A stretch of DNA of 64,000 bases from Massilia sp. YIM B02769 (GTDB taxonomy: Bacteria; Pseudomonadota; Gammaproteobacteria; Burkholderiales; Burkholderiaceae_D): contig NZ_JASNRC010000003.1 in assembly GCF_030411995.1 (NCBI RefSeq), positions 124,001-188,000 on the forward strand. The letters are read 5' to 3'. Every line of letters begins with the position of its first letter. The first letter of the stretch is position 1. A program made the translations under genes and the position numbers. Shown one piece after another: positions 28,224 to 36,693 of this stretch. The notes under the pieces are model-generated. The model was not told the DNA's origin and made no database searches. It saw only the letters and a program-made list of their open reading frames with translations.

Positions 28224-28256
28224 GCATCAGCCAACAACCAACAGTGGGGGTGTGGA

Positions 28257-29186
28257 ATGCGCGTCGCAAACGATGTCACTGAGCTGATCGGCAATACGCC
28301 GCTGGTCAGGATCCGCAAGCTGGGCCAGGGCGGGGCCGAAGTCCTCGCCAAGCTCGAGTTCTACAACCCCGCGCACAGCGTCAAGGACCGCATCGGCCTG
28401 GCGATGATCGAGGCGGCGGAAAAGGCCGGCAAGATCGGCCCGGACACCGTCGTGGTCGAGCCGACCAGCGGCAACACCGGCATCGCGCTGGCGATGGTAT
28501 GCGCGGCGCGCGGCTACCGCTGCAAGCTGGTCATGCCCGAAACCATGAGCAACGAGCGGCGCATGCTGCTGCGCGCCTACGGCGCCGAACTGGTGCTCAC
28601 CCCGGGCGCCGAAGGCATGGTCGGCGCCATCCGCCGCGCCGAAGAAATCGTCGCGGCCGACCCGCGCGCCTTCATGCCCCAGCAGTTCAACAACCCCGCC
28701 AACCCCGAGGTCCACCGCCGCACCACGGCCGAGGAAATCTGGCGCGATACCGACGGCAAGGTCGACATCGTGGTGGCCGGCGTCGGTACCGGCGGCACGA
28801 TCACCGGCGTGGGCGAGGTGCTGAAGGAACGCAAGCCGGGCTTCCAGGCGATCGCGGTGGAGCCGGAAGCGTCGCCGATGCTGTCCAAAGGAACCAAGGG
28901 GCCGCACCCGATCCAGGGGATCGGCGCCGGCTTCGTGCCGCAGGTGTTGAATACCGGGATCTACGATGAAGTGATCGCGGTGCGCAACGAGGATGCCTTC
29001 GAGACGGCAAGGGCGGCGGCGCGCGAGGAAGGATTGCTGGTCGGGATTTCGTCGGGCGCGGCCTTGTGGGCGGCGCTGCAGGTGGCGCAGCGGCCGCAGA
29101 ACGCGGGCAAGCTGATCGTGACGATCATTCCGTCGTTCGGCGAGCGCTACCTCAGTACTGCACTCTTCGCTAACCTCGCCGGCTGA
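28257..29186 (+). CDS. cysK: Cysteine synthase A
   Basis: O-acetylserine (thiol)-lyase: combines O-acetylserine and sulfide into cysteine using pyridoxal phosphate. The 309-residue protein has the PLP lysine Lys43 in NPAHSVKDR, the substrate loop TSGNTG at 70-75, the phosphate cup [10 protein letters not shown], and a C-terminal [17 protein letters not shown] favours the CysK type over CysM (usually GSVKDR). The four C-terminal residues FANLAG lack the ...DGI end needed for the CysE complex in E. coli, so complex formation is uncertain. It depends on PLP, made by the PdxH fusion encoded nearby. Confidence 0.93.
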   Translation: MRVANDVTELIGNTPLVRIRKLGQGGAEVLAKLEFYNPAHSVKDRIGLAMIEAAEKAGKIGPDTVVVEPTSGNTGIALAMVCAARGYRCKLVMPETMSNERRMLLRAYGAELVLTPGAEGMVGAIRRAEEIVAADPRAFMPQQFNNPANPEVHRRTTAEEIWRDTDGKVDIVVAGVGTGGTITGVGEVLKERKPGFQAIAVEPEASPMLSKGTKGPHPIQGIGAGFVPQVLNTGIYDEVIAVRNEDAFETARAAAREEGLLVGISSGAALWAALQVAQRPQNAGKLIVTIIPSFGERYLSTALFANLAG

Positions 29187-29207
29187 TTGAGGCCTGTGGC
29201 CTTGATC

Positions 29208-29404
29208 GTAAGGTGGGCACCCCGTGCCCACGCGGTTACGTGCGTATCCATCGTCGTTGGCCGTAACACATCGCTCCGCAGCGCAACTATCAACGGCAAA
29301 CCCGAACGGGTTAACGCTTCGCTCATCGTTTCGAGCGACATGGCACAGCAAACGCAGAAAGCATGCGCACGTAACCGCGTGGGCACGGAGTGCCCACCGT
29401 ACGG
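29208..29404. repeat. Long inverted pair of GTAGGGTGGG palindromes
   Basis: The left arm (29208-29246, core GGGCAC-CCC-GTGCCC then ACGCGGTTACGTGCG) and right arm (29363-29404, core GGGCAC-GGA-GTGCCC) are reverse complements over about 38 bp with few mismatches. They enclose about 115 bp between the convergent cysK and cation-exporter genes. The inner segment holds no recognisable gene. Confidence 0.8.
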
Positions 29405-29414
29405 TCTTGGCTAA

Positions 29415-30365
29415 CTAGCTTGCATGCGCCAGCGCACACCCGTGCCTCGTCGTCCCTTCCTCCACCTGCAAGGTGCAATGGTGAATCCCATGCTCCTTCT
29501 TCAACGCCGCCACGGTCTCGTCGAGGAAGCCATCCCCCGGATACCCGCCCGGCATCACCAGGTGGGCCGTCAGCGCGTTTTCGGTCGTACTCATCGCCCA
29601 GATATGCAGGTCGTGCACGCTCGTCACGCCCGGCCGCGCTTCCAGGAAGTGCTCGACCGCGTGCGCATCGACGCTGGCCGGCACCGCCGCCATCGCCATC
29701 TGCAGCGATTCGTGCAGCAGCGACCAGGTGCCCCAGACGATCACCAGCACGATCGCCAGGCTGACAGCCGGGTCGAGCCAGGTCCAGTCGGTGACCATGA
29801 TCACCAGGCCGGAAATCACCACGCCCAGCGAGATCGCCGCATCGGCCGCCATGTGCAGGTAGGCGCCGCGCACGTTCAGGTCGCCTTTGCTGCCGGCCAT
29901 GAACAGCCAGGCCGAGAAGCCGTTGATCGCCACGCCGATGGCCGCCACCACCGACACCGTGACGCCCGCCACCGGATGCGGCTCGGCGATGCGCTGCACG
30001 GCTTCCCAGGCGATCGCGCCGCAGGCTACCAGCAGCAGCAGGGCGTTTGCCAGCGCCGCCAGGATCGAGGAGCTGCGCAGGCCGTAGGTATAGCGCGCAC
30101 TCGGGGCGCGCCTGGCCAGCACGGCCGCGCCCCAGGCCAGCACCAGGCCCAGCACGTCCGACAAATTGTGGCCGGCATCGGCCATCAGTGCGGTGGAGTT
30201 GGCCAGGAAGCCGTAGATGAATTCGATGGCGACAAAGGCCGTGTTCAGGCCGATCGCCAGGGCAAAGGCACGGCCGTGGCCTTCGACCGGGGCGTGGTGG
30301 TGATGGTGGCCGTGCCCATGAGCGTGCCCATGCGCGTGGTCGTGATGATGATGGTCATGGCTCAT
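29415..30365 (-). CDS. Zinc-type cation diffusion facilitator exporter
   Basis: A 316-residue inner-membrane CDF transporter with a strikingly His-rich N-terminus (residues 2-23, HDHHHHDHAHGHAHGHGHHH) and about six membrane helices. The transport site has HxxxD in TM2 (His65, Asp69 in GHNLSD) and HxxxD in TM5 (His170, Asp174 in HMAADA), the pattern typical of Zn/Cd exporters such as ZitB and CzcD. A cytoplasmic C-terminal domain follows. Its ATG overlaps the stop of the ArsR gene by 4 bp (ATGA), so the two are co-translated and the repressor very likely controls the exporter. Confidence 0.93.
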   Translation of the reverse strand: MSHDHHHHDHAHGHAHGHGHHHHHAPVEGHGRAFALAIGLNTAFVAIEFIYGFLANSTALMADAGHNLSDVLGLVLAWGAAVLARRAPSARYTYGLRSSSILAALANALLLLVACGAIAWEAVQRIAEPHPVAGVTVSVVAAIGVAINGFSAWLFMAGSKGDLNVRGAYLHMAADAAISLGVVISGLVIMVTDWTWLDPAVSLAIVLVIVWGTWSLLHESLQMAMAAVPASVDAHAVEHFLEARPGVTSVHDLHIWAMSTTENALTAHLVMPGGYPGDGFLDETVAALKKEHGIHHCTLQVEEGTTRHGCALAHAS

Positions 30366-30685
30366 GGTTCGTTTCCGTTGGCGGGTTCGGCGATGTGCTC
30401 GAACATGTTCGATAGCAGGGTACTGATGTGGGCGTCGGCGGCAGCGTAGAACACCTGCTTGCCCTGGCGTTCGGCCTTCACGATACGCGCCGCACGCAGC
30501 AGGCGCAGATGGTGACTGACCAGGGAGCTGGACAGGTTCAGGGCCGTGGCGATGTCGCCCACCGCCGTTGGCTGCGCCAGGCAGGCCAGCACGATGCGCA
30601 GGCGGGTGGCGTCGCCGAGCAGGTGGAAGAGGTCGGCCACCTGCTCGACATGATCGGATTCGGCGGGAATAGTCATCATTAACAT
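30362..30685 (-). CDS. ArsR/SmtB family metal-sensing repressor
   Basis: A 107-residue winged-helix repressor: LFHLLGDATRLRIVLACL, then the recognition helix region SSSLVSHHLRLLRAARIV. The C-terminal helix has a perfect DxH(x10)HxxE pattern: Asp84, His86, His97, Glu100. This is the alpha-5 site used by the zinc sensors CzrA and SmtB. No alpha-3 CxC site is present, so arsenic sensing is unlikely. The start may be ATG 30685, 30679 or 30676 (MLMM). A perfect inverted-repeat operator covers this very start. It overlaps the downstream exporter gene. Confidence 0.92.
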   Translation of the reverse strand: MLMMTIPAESDHVEQVADLFHLLGDATRLRIVLACLAQPTAVGDIATALNLSSSLVSHHLRLLRAARIVKAERQGKQVFYAAADAHISTLLSNMFEHIAEPANGNEP

Positions 30686-30706
30686 GTGAATAGATGTTCA
30701 CATGTT
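30681..30706 (-). promoter_or_regulatory. Operator for the ArsR-type repressor
   Basis: Perfect 10-bp inverted repeat AACATGTGAA (30681-30690), 6-bp spacer, TTCACATGTT (30697-30706). The inner part TGAATA-GA-TGTTCA fits the 6-2-6 TGAA...TTCA pattern of SmtB/CzrA operators. It overlaps the first candidate start codon of the repressor, so binding would block transcription of both repressor and exporter. Confidence 0.75.
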
Positions 30707-30712
30707 AGTGTA

Positions 30713-30753
30713 AAAAGATGGGGCCGGCAAGCACGCATGTGCAGGCCGGCCCC
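30713..30753 (-). terminator. Intrinsic terminator downstream of the AI-2E family gene
   Basis: Read leftward, GGGGCCGGC (30753-30745) pairs with GCCGGCCCC (30728-30720) and is followed by ATCTTTTT. It ends the AI-2E gene transcript just before the repressor promoter. Confidence 0.75.
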
Positions 30754-30771
30754 GTTACCATTTTCGGGGCT

Positions 30772-31830
30772 TTACTGCGGGTGGAATTCCTCGGCCGACG
30801 CAAACATCTCCCAGGCCGCGATGAACAGCGCCGCGATTACCGGCCCGATCACGAAACCGTTCAGCCCGAACAGCGCCATGCCGCCCAGGGTCGACAGCAG
30901 CACCAGGTAGTCCGGCATCTTGGTGTCCTTGCCGACCAGGATAGGGCGCAGGATGTTGTCGACCAGGCCGATCACCAGCACGCCAAAGGCGATCAGCACC
31001 ACGCCCTGCCAGATCGCGCCCGTCACCAGGAAATAGACCGCCACCGGCGCCCAGACAATCGCCGCGCCCACGGCCGGCAGCAGCGACAGGAAGGCCATCA
31101 CCACGCCCCACAGCAGCGGCGCCTGCACGTCCAGGAACCAGAAGATCAGGCCGCCGAGGGCACCCTGGGCGATGGCGACCAGCACGTTGCCCTTCACGGT
31201 GGCGCGGATCACGGTGGTGAAGTTGTCGAACAGGCGCTGCTTGTACATGCGGCTGAGCGGCACGGCGCGCTTGATGCGGTTGGCCAGGCCCTGGCCGTCG
31301 CGCAGGAGGAAGAACAGCAAATACAGCATGATGGTCAGGCTGACCAGGAAGTCGAAGGTATTCCGGCCGAAGTTAATGGCGTAGCGCGCGAACACCTGGC
31401 TGACCTGGGCCGCGCCTTCGGACAGCTTCTGTTCCAGCGAGGCCAGGTCGGTGACCTCGAAGCGCTCCAGCACGGACACGATCCAGTCCGGCAGCACGCC
31501 GACGATCTGCTGGAAGTAGCGGCCGAAATCGATCTGTCCCGAGCCGATCATGTCGTAGATGCCGAGCGCCTGGCGCACCAGCGAGGCGCCGATCAGGGAC
31601 AGCGGCAGGATCACCATCACGATGATCGAGAACAGGGTGAGCAGGGCGGCGACGGTCGGCTTTTGCTTGGTCACGGGCAGCAGGCGTCGGTACAGCGGCG
31701 CGAACAGGATCGCCAGCACCATGCCCCAGAACACCGCGCCGGAGTAGGGCAGCAGGATCCAGCCGAAGGCGATGGTGACCAGGGTGAGCAGGAGAAGGAA
31801 GAACTTTTGCTGGATCGTGAATTGGTTCAT
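30772..31830 (-). CDS. AI-2E family transporter (PerM-like)
   Basis: A 352-residue inner-membrane protein with about eight hydrophobic segments. Family features are the N-terminal double hydrophobic stretch with FWGMVLAILFAPLYRRLL, the central GRNTFDFLVSLTIMLYLLFFLLRDG, GGLIFWFLDVQAPLLWGVVMAFLSLLPAVGAAIVW, and VDNILRPILVG. The name comes from the TqsA autoinducer-2 exporter, but many members transport other ions or solutes (some exchange Na+ or H+), so the substrate is open. It is a single gene with its own terminator. Confidence 0.9.
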   Translation of the reverse strand: MNQFTIQQKFFLLLLTLVTIAFGWILLPYSGAVFWGMVLAILFAPLYRRLLPVTKQKPTVAALLTLFSIIVMVILPLSLIGASLVRQALGIYDMIGSGQIDFGRYFQQIVGVLPDWIVSVLERFEVTDLASLEQKLSEGAAQVSQVFARYAINFGRNTFDFLVSLTIMLYLLFFLLRDGQGLANRIKRAVPLSRMYKQRLFDNFTTVIRATVKGNVLVAIAQGALGGLIFWFLDVQAPLLWGVVMAFLSLLPAVGAAIVWAPVAVYFLVTGAIWQGVVLIAFGVLVIGLVDNILRPILVGKDTKMPDYLVLLSTLGGMALFGLNGFVIGPVIAALFIAAWEMFASAEEFHPQ

Positions 31831-31951
31831 GGGCCGCCGGTGTGTGAATACAGTGGGGCCATGATAGACGATTCGACAACCCGGCGTTCGGAGAACGCGT
31901 GCGTTGTCCTGCGCGAGATACTGAAAGGTTTGCTTCCGTGCAGATGGTGAG

Positions 31952-32045
31952 ACAGCGTGGGCTCGTCGTTAATGCCCTCGGCATTAACGACCCCACCTTA
32001 CGAAAAACGCGCGGCGCGTCGGGTGGGGACGGGTTCCCACCCGAC
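31952..32045. repeat. Two extended palindrome units
   Basis: The first unit (31952-32002) keeps the family flanks (GCGTGGGCTC and CCCCACCTTACG), but its core is a longer 12-bp perfect stem: GTCGTTAATGCC (31965-31976), CTC, GGCATTAACGAC (31980-31991). The second (about 32018-32045) has GTCGGGTGGG facing CCCACCCGAC. Both lie between the divergent-looking ends of the AI-2E and M16 genes. Confidence 0.65.
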
Positions 32046-32048
32046 GGG

Positions 32049-34865
32049 TTACGGCAGCAGCTGTCCTTCGCTGTCGCGCAGTTCGATCGGTCCCAGTTTC
32101 AGCTTTTCCAGCTGGGCGACGATGCGCTTGCGGTCGCCCACCGCCACGATGATCAGGCGCGACGGATCGAGGTAGCGGCGCGCCGCTTCCTGTACCTGGG
32201 CCGCCGTCACGCCGGCCAGCCTGGCGGGCAGCTGGCGGTAGTAGTCGAGCGGCAGGCCGAAGACAAAGGCTTCGGCCAGGCTGGCGCCGATGTCGGCATT
32301 CGTCTCGAAGCCGTTCGGCAGCGACAGCAGCTGGGCGTTGCGTGCGCCCGCCAGTTCGGCTTCAGGCAGCGGCTTGTCGAGCATGGCCTGGGCTTCGCGC
32401 AGCAGCTCGGCCACCGAGGCGCCGGTGACATCGGCGCGCACGCTGCCGGCGATGCTGAACGGGCCCGGCGTGCGGCCGTAGCGGAAGCCCGAGAACACGC
32501 CGTAGCTGTAGCCCTTTTCCTCGCGCAGATTCTGGTTGATGCGGCTGGTGAACAGGCCGCCGAAGGCCGCGTTCATGACTTCCAGCGCCGGATACTGCTC
32601 GCTGGTCCGTTCTGCGCCGAATGCCACGAGGCGCAGCGCGGTCTGCGGCGCACCCGGCTTGTCGACCACCACCACGCGCGCCCCGGTCGGCGTCGGCGTG
32701 CCCGGTGCGAAAGGCGGCGCGTCGTCTCCCTGCCAGGCGCCGAAGTGGCGTTCGGCCAACGCCTTCAGTTCCTCGCGCGTGACGTCGCCGGTGACCACCA
32801 GCGCCGCGTTCGATGGCACGTAGTGGCGGCGCCAGAAGCCCAGTACATCCTCGCGCGTGACGGCGCGGATCGCCGGTTCGGTACCCAGCTGGCCAAAGCC
32901 GTAAGGGTGGCGCGGCCCGTACAGGGCGCCGGCGGCGGCCACCGAGGCCACGGCTTCGGCTTCGTCGCGCTGGCCCAGCAGGTCGCCCAGGCGGCTGGCG
33001 CGCTGGCGCTCCACTTCCTCAGGCGGGAACGCCGGGTGCAGCACCACGTCGGCCATGATGCCGAAGGCCTGCTCGAAGGTCGAGCGCAAGGCCAGCAGCG
33101 AGACCGCCGAGGCATTCGTGCCGCTGTCTGCATCCAGGAAGGCGCCCAGCTGCGCGATCTCGTCGGCAATCGCCAGCGCGCTGCGCTTGGCTGTGCCTTC
33201 GGTGAGCATCTGCGCCGTGAAGCCGGCCAGGCCGGGCAGGGCCAGCGGATTGCTGTCGGCGCCGCTCTTGACCACGATTTCGGCCGACACCAGCGGCAGC
33301 GCCGGGTTCCGGTGGTGGATCACGGTCAGGCCGTTCGCCAGCCGGAAGGATTCGCCCTGCGGCAGCTGGAAGACCGGCGCCGGGCCGGCTTGCGGTGCCT
33401 TCGCACGCCAGGTTTCGGCTGGGTTGACGCCGGCGTTCTTCGCCTTGGCAGTCTTCCGGGTCTTCGGCACCGGCGGATCGTGCGGCAGCTTCGGTTCGCC
33501 CGGCACGCCGGACACGACCACGCGGTGCTTCGCCTGCAGCCAGGTGTTCACGGCGCGCTGCACGTCGCCTGCCGTGATGCGGCGCAGGGCGGCGATGTCC
33601 TGCGCCAGGTAGCCGGGGTCGCCGGTGAACTGGTTGTAGTGGTTCAGCTGGTCGGCCAGGCCGTCGCCGCCCAGCTGCTCCAGGCCGGTGAGCATGGCGG
33701 TTTCGATCTGGCGCTTGGCGCGCTCGACTTCCTGTGCGCTCGGGCCGTGCTCGCGCAGGGCGGCCAGTTCGGCGTCGACCGCCGCTTCCAGTTCCTGCGC
33801 CGTGTGGCCGGCGCGCGCCGTGACCTCGATCAGGAAGGTCGAGGCAAGCGCCCGCGCATCCTGGTCGGCGTCGACGTCCTGGGCGATCTGGCGCTCGTAG
33901 ACCAGGGACTTGTACAGGCGGCTGGACTTGCCGCCGGCGAGGATCTGGGCCGCCACCGACAGTTCGGCGTCGCCCGGCTGGTAGGCCGGCGGCGTGAGCC
34001 AGCCCATGTAGACGCGCGGCAGCTCGACGCGGTCGGGCACGATCAGGCGGCGCTCGGCCGTGATCGGCGGCGTTGTCACCTGAGGGCGCTCGACGTCGGG
34101 GCCGCGTTTCAGGCTGCCGAAATACTTCGCCACCAGGGCGCGCGCCTTCACCTTGTCGATGTCGCCGGCGATCACGATGCTGGCGTTGTTCGGGCCGTAG
34201 TAGCGCGTGAAGAAGTCGCGCACGTCGGCCAGTTTCGCGTTCTGGATGTCGGTGTGCGAACCGATCACCGAGGCGTAATACGGGTGCTCGGGCGGGAACA
34301 GCGCGTGGTTCAGGGCTTCCTCGACGATCCCGTAGGGTTCATTTTCCACGGTTTCGCGGCGCTCGTTGCGCACCACGTCCTGCTGGTTGGTGAGCGATTT
34401 CTGGTCGAGCACGTCGAGCAGGTAGCCCATGCGGTCGGCGTGCACCCACAGGGCCAGCTCGAGCTGGTTGGCGGGCACGGTGTCGTAGTAGCTGGTGCTG
34501 TCGTAGCCGGTGCCGCCATTGCTGTCGCTGGCGCCGGCGCTTTCCAGCAGGCGGTCGGCCAGGCCGCGCGGCAGGTGCTTGCTACCGGCGAACATCATGT
34601 GCTCGAACAGGTGGGCGAAGCCGGCCAGGCCGGGCGCCTCGTTGGCCGGGCCGACGTGGTACCAGACGTTCACGGCCACCAGCGGCAGGCGCCTGTCTTC
34701 CACCAGGATGACTTGCAGGCCGTTCGGCAGCGTGTATTTGTCGAAGGCGACGCTTGGCACGTCGGCGGGGGCAGCAGGGGCCGCGGCGCTACCACCAGGT
34801 TGTGCGCCAGCGCTATTCAAAGCGGCCAGCAGCACAGAGGCGGCAAACAGCGGTCGGGTTTTCAT
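32049..34865 (-). CDS. M16 family zinc peptidase, two-domain
   Basis: A 938-residue exported peptidase of the pitrilysin-type M16 family. A signal peptide (MKTRPLFAASVLLAALNSAGAQ) and a Pro/Ala linker precede the active N-terminal half. The inverted zinc motif HLFEH is at residues 85-89 with its distal Glu in the ENEPYGIVEEAL segment. The second half (from about residue 460, VFQLPQGESFRLANGL) lacks HxxEH (GLAGFTAQML at the matching place), as expected for the inactive partner half. It ends with the RxY-like SRINQNLREEKGYSYGVFSGF. Both halves on one chain give a clamshell protease for short peptides in the periplasm. ATG 34865 is chosen for the signal peptide. Confidence 0.93.
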   Translation of the reverse strand: MKTRPLFAASVLLAALNSAGAQPGGSAAAPAAPADVPSVAFDKYTLPNGLQVILVEDRRLPLVAVNVWYHVGPANEAPGLAGFAHLFEHMMFAGSKHLPRGLADRLLESAGASDSNGGTGYDSTSYYDTVPANQLELALWVHADRMGYLLDVLDQKSLTNQQDVVRNERRETVENEPYGIVEEALNHALFPPEHPYYASVIGSHTDIQNAKLADVRDFFTRYYGPNNASIVIAGDIDKVKARALVAKYFGSLKRGPDVERPQVTTPPITAERRLIVPDRVELPRVYMGWLTPPAYQPGDAELSVAAQILAGGKSSRLYKSLVYERQIAQDVDADQDARALASTFLIEVTARAGHTAQELEAAVDAELAALREHGPSAQEVERAKRQIETAMLTGLEQLGGDGLADQLNHYNQFTGDPGYLAQDIAALRRITAGDVQRAVNTWLQAKHRVVVSGVPGEPKLPHDPPVPKTRKTAKAKNAGVNPAETWRAKAPQAGPAPVFQLPQGESFRLANGLTVIHHRNPALPLVSAEIVVKSGADSNPLALPGLAGFTAQMLTEGTAKRSALAIADEIAQLGAFLDADSGTNASAVSLLALRSTFEQAFGIMADVVLHPAFPPEEVERQRASRLGDLLGQRDEAEAVASVAAAGALYGPRHPYGFGQLGTEPAIRAVTREDVLGFWRRHYVPSNAALVVTGDVTREELKALAERHFGAWQGDDAPPFAPGTPTPTGARVVVVDKPGAPQTALRLVAFGAERTSEQYPALEVMNAAFGGLFTSRINQNLREEKGYSYGVFSGFRYGRTPGPFSIAGSVRADVTGASVAELLREAQAMLDKPLPEAELAGARNAQLLSLPNGFETNADIGASLAEAFVFGLPLDYYRQLPARLAGVTAAQVQEAARRYLDPSRLIIVAVGDRKRIVAQLEKLKLGPIELRDSEGQLLP

Positions 34866-34893
34866 GCGGTACTCCAGAATCATTCAGTATAAG

Positions 34894-35814
34894 TCAGTGG
34901 CAGGCGGCGCTGCCATGGTCGGGCGGCGATGCGTTCGGCAACTCAGGTGGGGTCGCTTCCAGCAATTCCCAGTCGTAGCCGTCCTCGCGCAGCTGCAAAC
35001 GCAGCACGGCATTGCGGCTGGCGTCGCGCGTTTCGCTGTGCTTCTCGAACAGGAGAAAGGGCGTGGCAAAGGCGCCGCCGGTGCCGACCACGAACTGGCG
35101 CATCCCGCGCGGGTCGTGCTTGCCGTGCGCATCCTGCGGCGCGAAGCGTTCGTAATCGTGGTCGTGCCCGGACAATACCAGTTCCGCGCCGGCCGCGTGC
35201 AGCAGGGCCCAGGCATCGCGCATCTTCGGCACGCTGCCATGTCCGCCCGAACTGTACAGCGGATGGTGCCAGAAGGCGAGGGTGCAACGGCGCGGGTTGT
35301 CTTTCAGCTCCTCGCGCAGCCAGTCCAGCTGGGCCGCATGAGCGGCGGGCGCCAGGTTGCTGTCGAGCGAGATCACGCGCCAGCTGCCGAGGTCCAGGCT
35401 GTACCAGCTGCGCTCCGGGCGTCCGGCGCGTGCGCCGAAATAGGCGAAATAGGGCAGGGCGCCCTTCGTGTAGTACTCGTGGTTGCCGGGCGTGGACCAG
35501 GTGCGGTCCTTGAAGCGGCCCCAGGTCGGATCGTAGCAGTCGGCGAATTCCTTCGCCGTGCCGCGCGGGTAGGTGTGGTCGCCCAGGGTCAGCACCACGG
35601 CCTGCGGATCGGCGGCCAGGCCGTACGCCACCACGGCGGCGGTATCGGCCGCGCCCGACCAGCGCGGGTCGGGATGGGCGCAGCGGGCGATGTCGCCGGC
35701 GGCGTAGACGATTTGTGCAGGCGGCGTTTGCACCGGCGCCCCCTGCACGGCAAGAGCGGGCGCGAGCAGACCCAGGCCCGCCAGCGACAGGTGGAACCGG
35801 CGCGCCGCCCGCAC
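34894..35814 (-). CDS. Exported calcineurin-like metallophosphoesterase
   Basis: A 306-residue protein with an N-terminal signal segment (LSLAGLGLLAPALAVQGA). Metal-binding motifs appear in order: AAGDIARC, LTLGDHTYPRG, the catalytic GNHEYY, AFWHHPLYSSG, and SGHDHDYERF. This is the purple-acid-phosphatase-like arrangement with two metal ions. The substrate is unknown. The start is GTG 35814, overlapping by one base the TAG of pncC, so translation is probably coupled. It ends 28 bp before the M16 start. Confidence 0.88.
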   Translation of the reverse strand: MRAARRFHLSLAGLGLLAPALAVQGAPVQTPPAQIVYAAGDIARCAHPDPRWSGAADTAAVVAYGLAADPQAVVLTLGDHTYPRGTAKEFADCYDPTWGRFKDRTWSTPGNHEYYTKGALPYFAYFGARAGRPERSWYSLDLGSWRVISLDSNLAPAAHAAQLDWLREELKDNPRRCTLAFWHHPLYSSGGHGSVPKMRDAWALLHAAGAELVLSGHDHDYERFAPQDAHGKHDPRGMRQFVVGTGGAFATPFLLFEKHSETRDASRNAVLRLQLREDGYDWELLEATPPELPNASPPDHGSAACH

Positions 35815-36296
35815 TATTCAATAAAGCGCAAGAGTCCGCGCAGCGCGTGGATGACGGTCTGTTCGCGCACGGCCTGGCGGTCGCCCTGGAACACCAGGCG
35901 CTCCGTGAACGTGGTGTCGCCGCGCGACCAGCCGAAACAGACCGTGCCGACCGGCTTGCCCGGCACCGCGCCGGTGGGGCCGGCAATCCCCGTGGTCGAG
36001 AGCGACACGTCGGCATTGCTGTTCGAGAGCGCGCCCTCGGCCATGGCGCCGGCGACTTCCTCGCTGACCGAGCCGAATTGCGCGATCAGCGCGGCCGGCA
36101 CGTCCAGCAGTTCGGCCTTCGAGTTGTTCGAGTAGGTGACGAAGCCGCAATCGAACCAGGCGGTGGAGCCGGCGATCTCGGTGATGGCCTGCGACACGCC
36201 GCCGCCGGTGCAGGATTCGGCGGTGGCCAGCACCAGGCGCTTGGCCTGCAATGCCGCGCCGACCTTGGTGGCGAGTTCGATCATTTCGTTGCTCAT
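35814..36296 (-). CDS. pncC: Nicotinamide-nucleotide amidohydrolase PncC (CinA C-terminal family)
   Basis: A 160-residue stand-alone CinA C-terminal domain enzyme that deamidates NMN to nicotinate mononucleotide in NAD recycling. Motifs: LVLATAESCTGGGVSQAITEIAGSTAWFDCGFVTYSN, VSEEVAGAMAEGAL, STTGIAGPTGAVPGKPVGTVCFGW. Length is typical for YgaD/PncC. ATG 36296 (MSNEMIELA) is used because upstream in-frame residues are not family-like; GGAGGAGCCGC lies before it. The following phosphoesterase gene overlaps by one base. Confidence 0.93.
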   Translation of the reverse strand: MSNEMIELATKVGAALQAKRLVLATAESCTGGGVSQAITEIAGSTAWFDCGFVTYSNNSKAELLDVPAALIAQFGSVSEEVAGAMAEGALSNSNADVSLSTTGIAGPTGAVPGKPVGTVCFGWSRGDTTFTERLVFQGDRQAVREQTVIHALRGLLRFIE

Positions 36297-36693
36297 GCGG
36301 CTCCTCCAGTGTCGATACCGTTGCGCCGCAGGCAAAAGGGAGCGGGCGGCGGCGCGGCAGCACTGGCCGCGCAGGAACCATTCTAGCGCGCGGCAGCCGT
36401 CGCCGGTGTGGCAAACTTGCAGGGAAAATCCACGCAAATGCTGTCCAAACGACAAGGGATTCGGTAGAGTGGCAGACTTTCAGTGTGCAAAATGTCCCGT
36501 GCGACACGTTGACATTCCATACTGCTATCCTGCATCGCGGCGGACTACTGCCGCGTTCTTGTTAACCGATCAAACACCATGCTGCTTCATCAATACGCGA
36601 GCTGCCGGCATTGGCCGGCGCGGTCGTGATGGCTTTGTCCATCCGGGCCGCGTGGTGCGCGCGCAAAACCTATTTCTCGAACGGCAAGGCGCC
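36297..36693. other. 397-bp divergent promoter region
   Basis: The region lies between the divergent pncC and hybrid kinase genes. TTGACA at 36509-36514 could be a -35 element, but I see no good -10 at the right distance. No palindrome of the GTAGGGTGGG family, RNA gene or supported small gene is visible. The kinase frame stays open upstream, but those residues are low-complexity and not domain-like. Confidence 0.4.

Noticed and set aside
31899..34892. Very long rightward open frame opposite the M16 peptidase
   Set aside because: The minus strand encodes a complete M16 peptidase with signal peptide and zinc motif; the plus-strand protein is compositionally biased.
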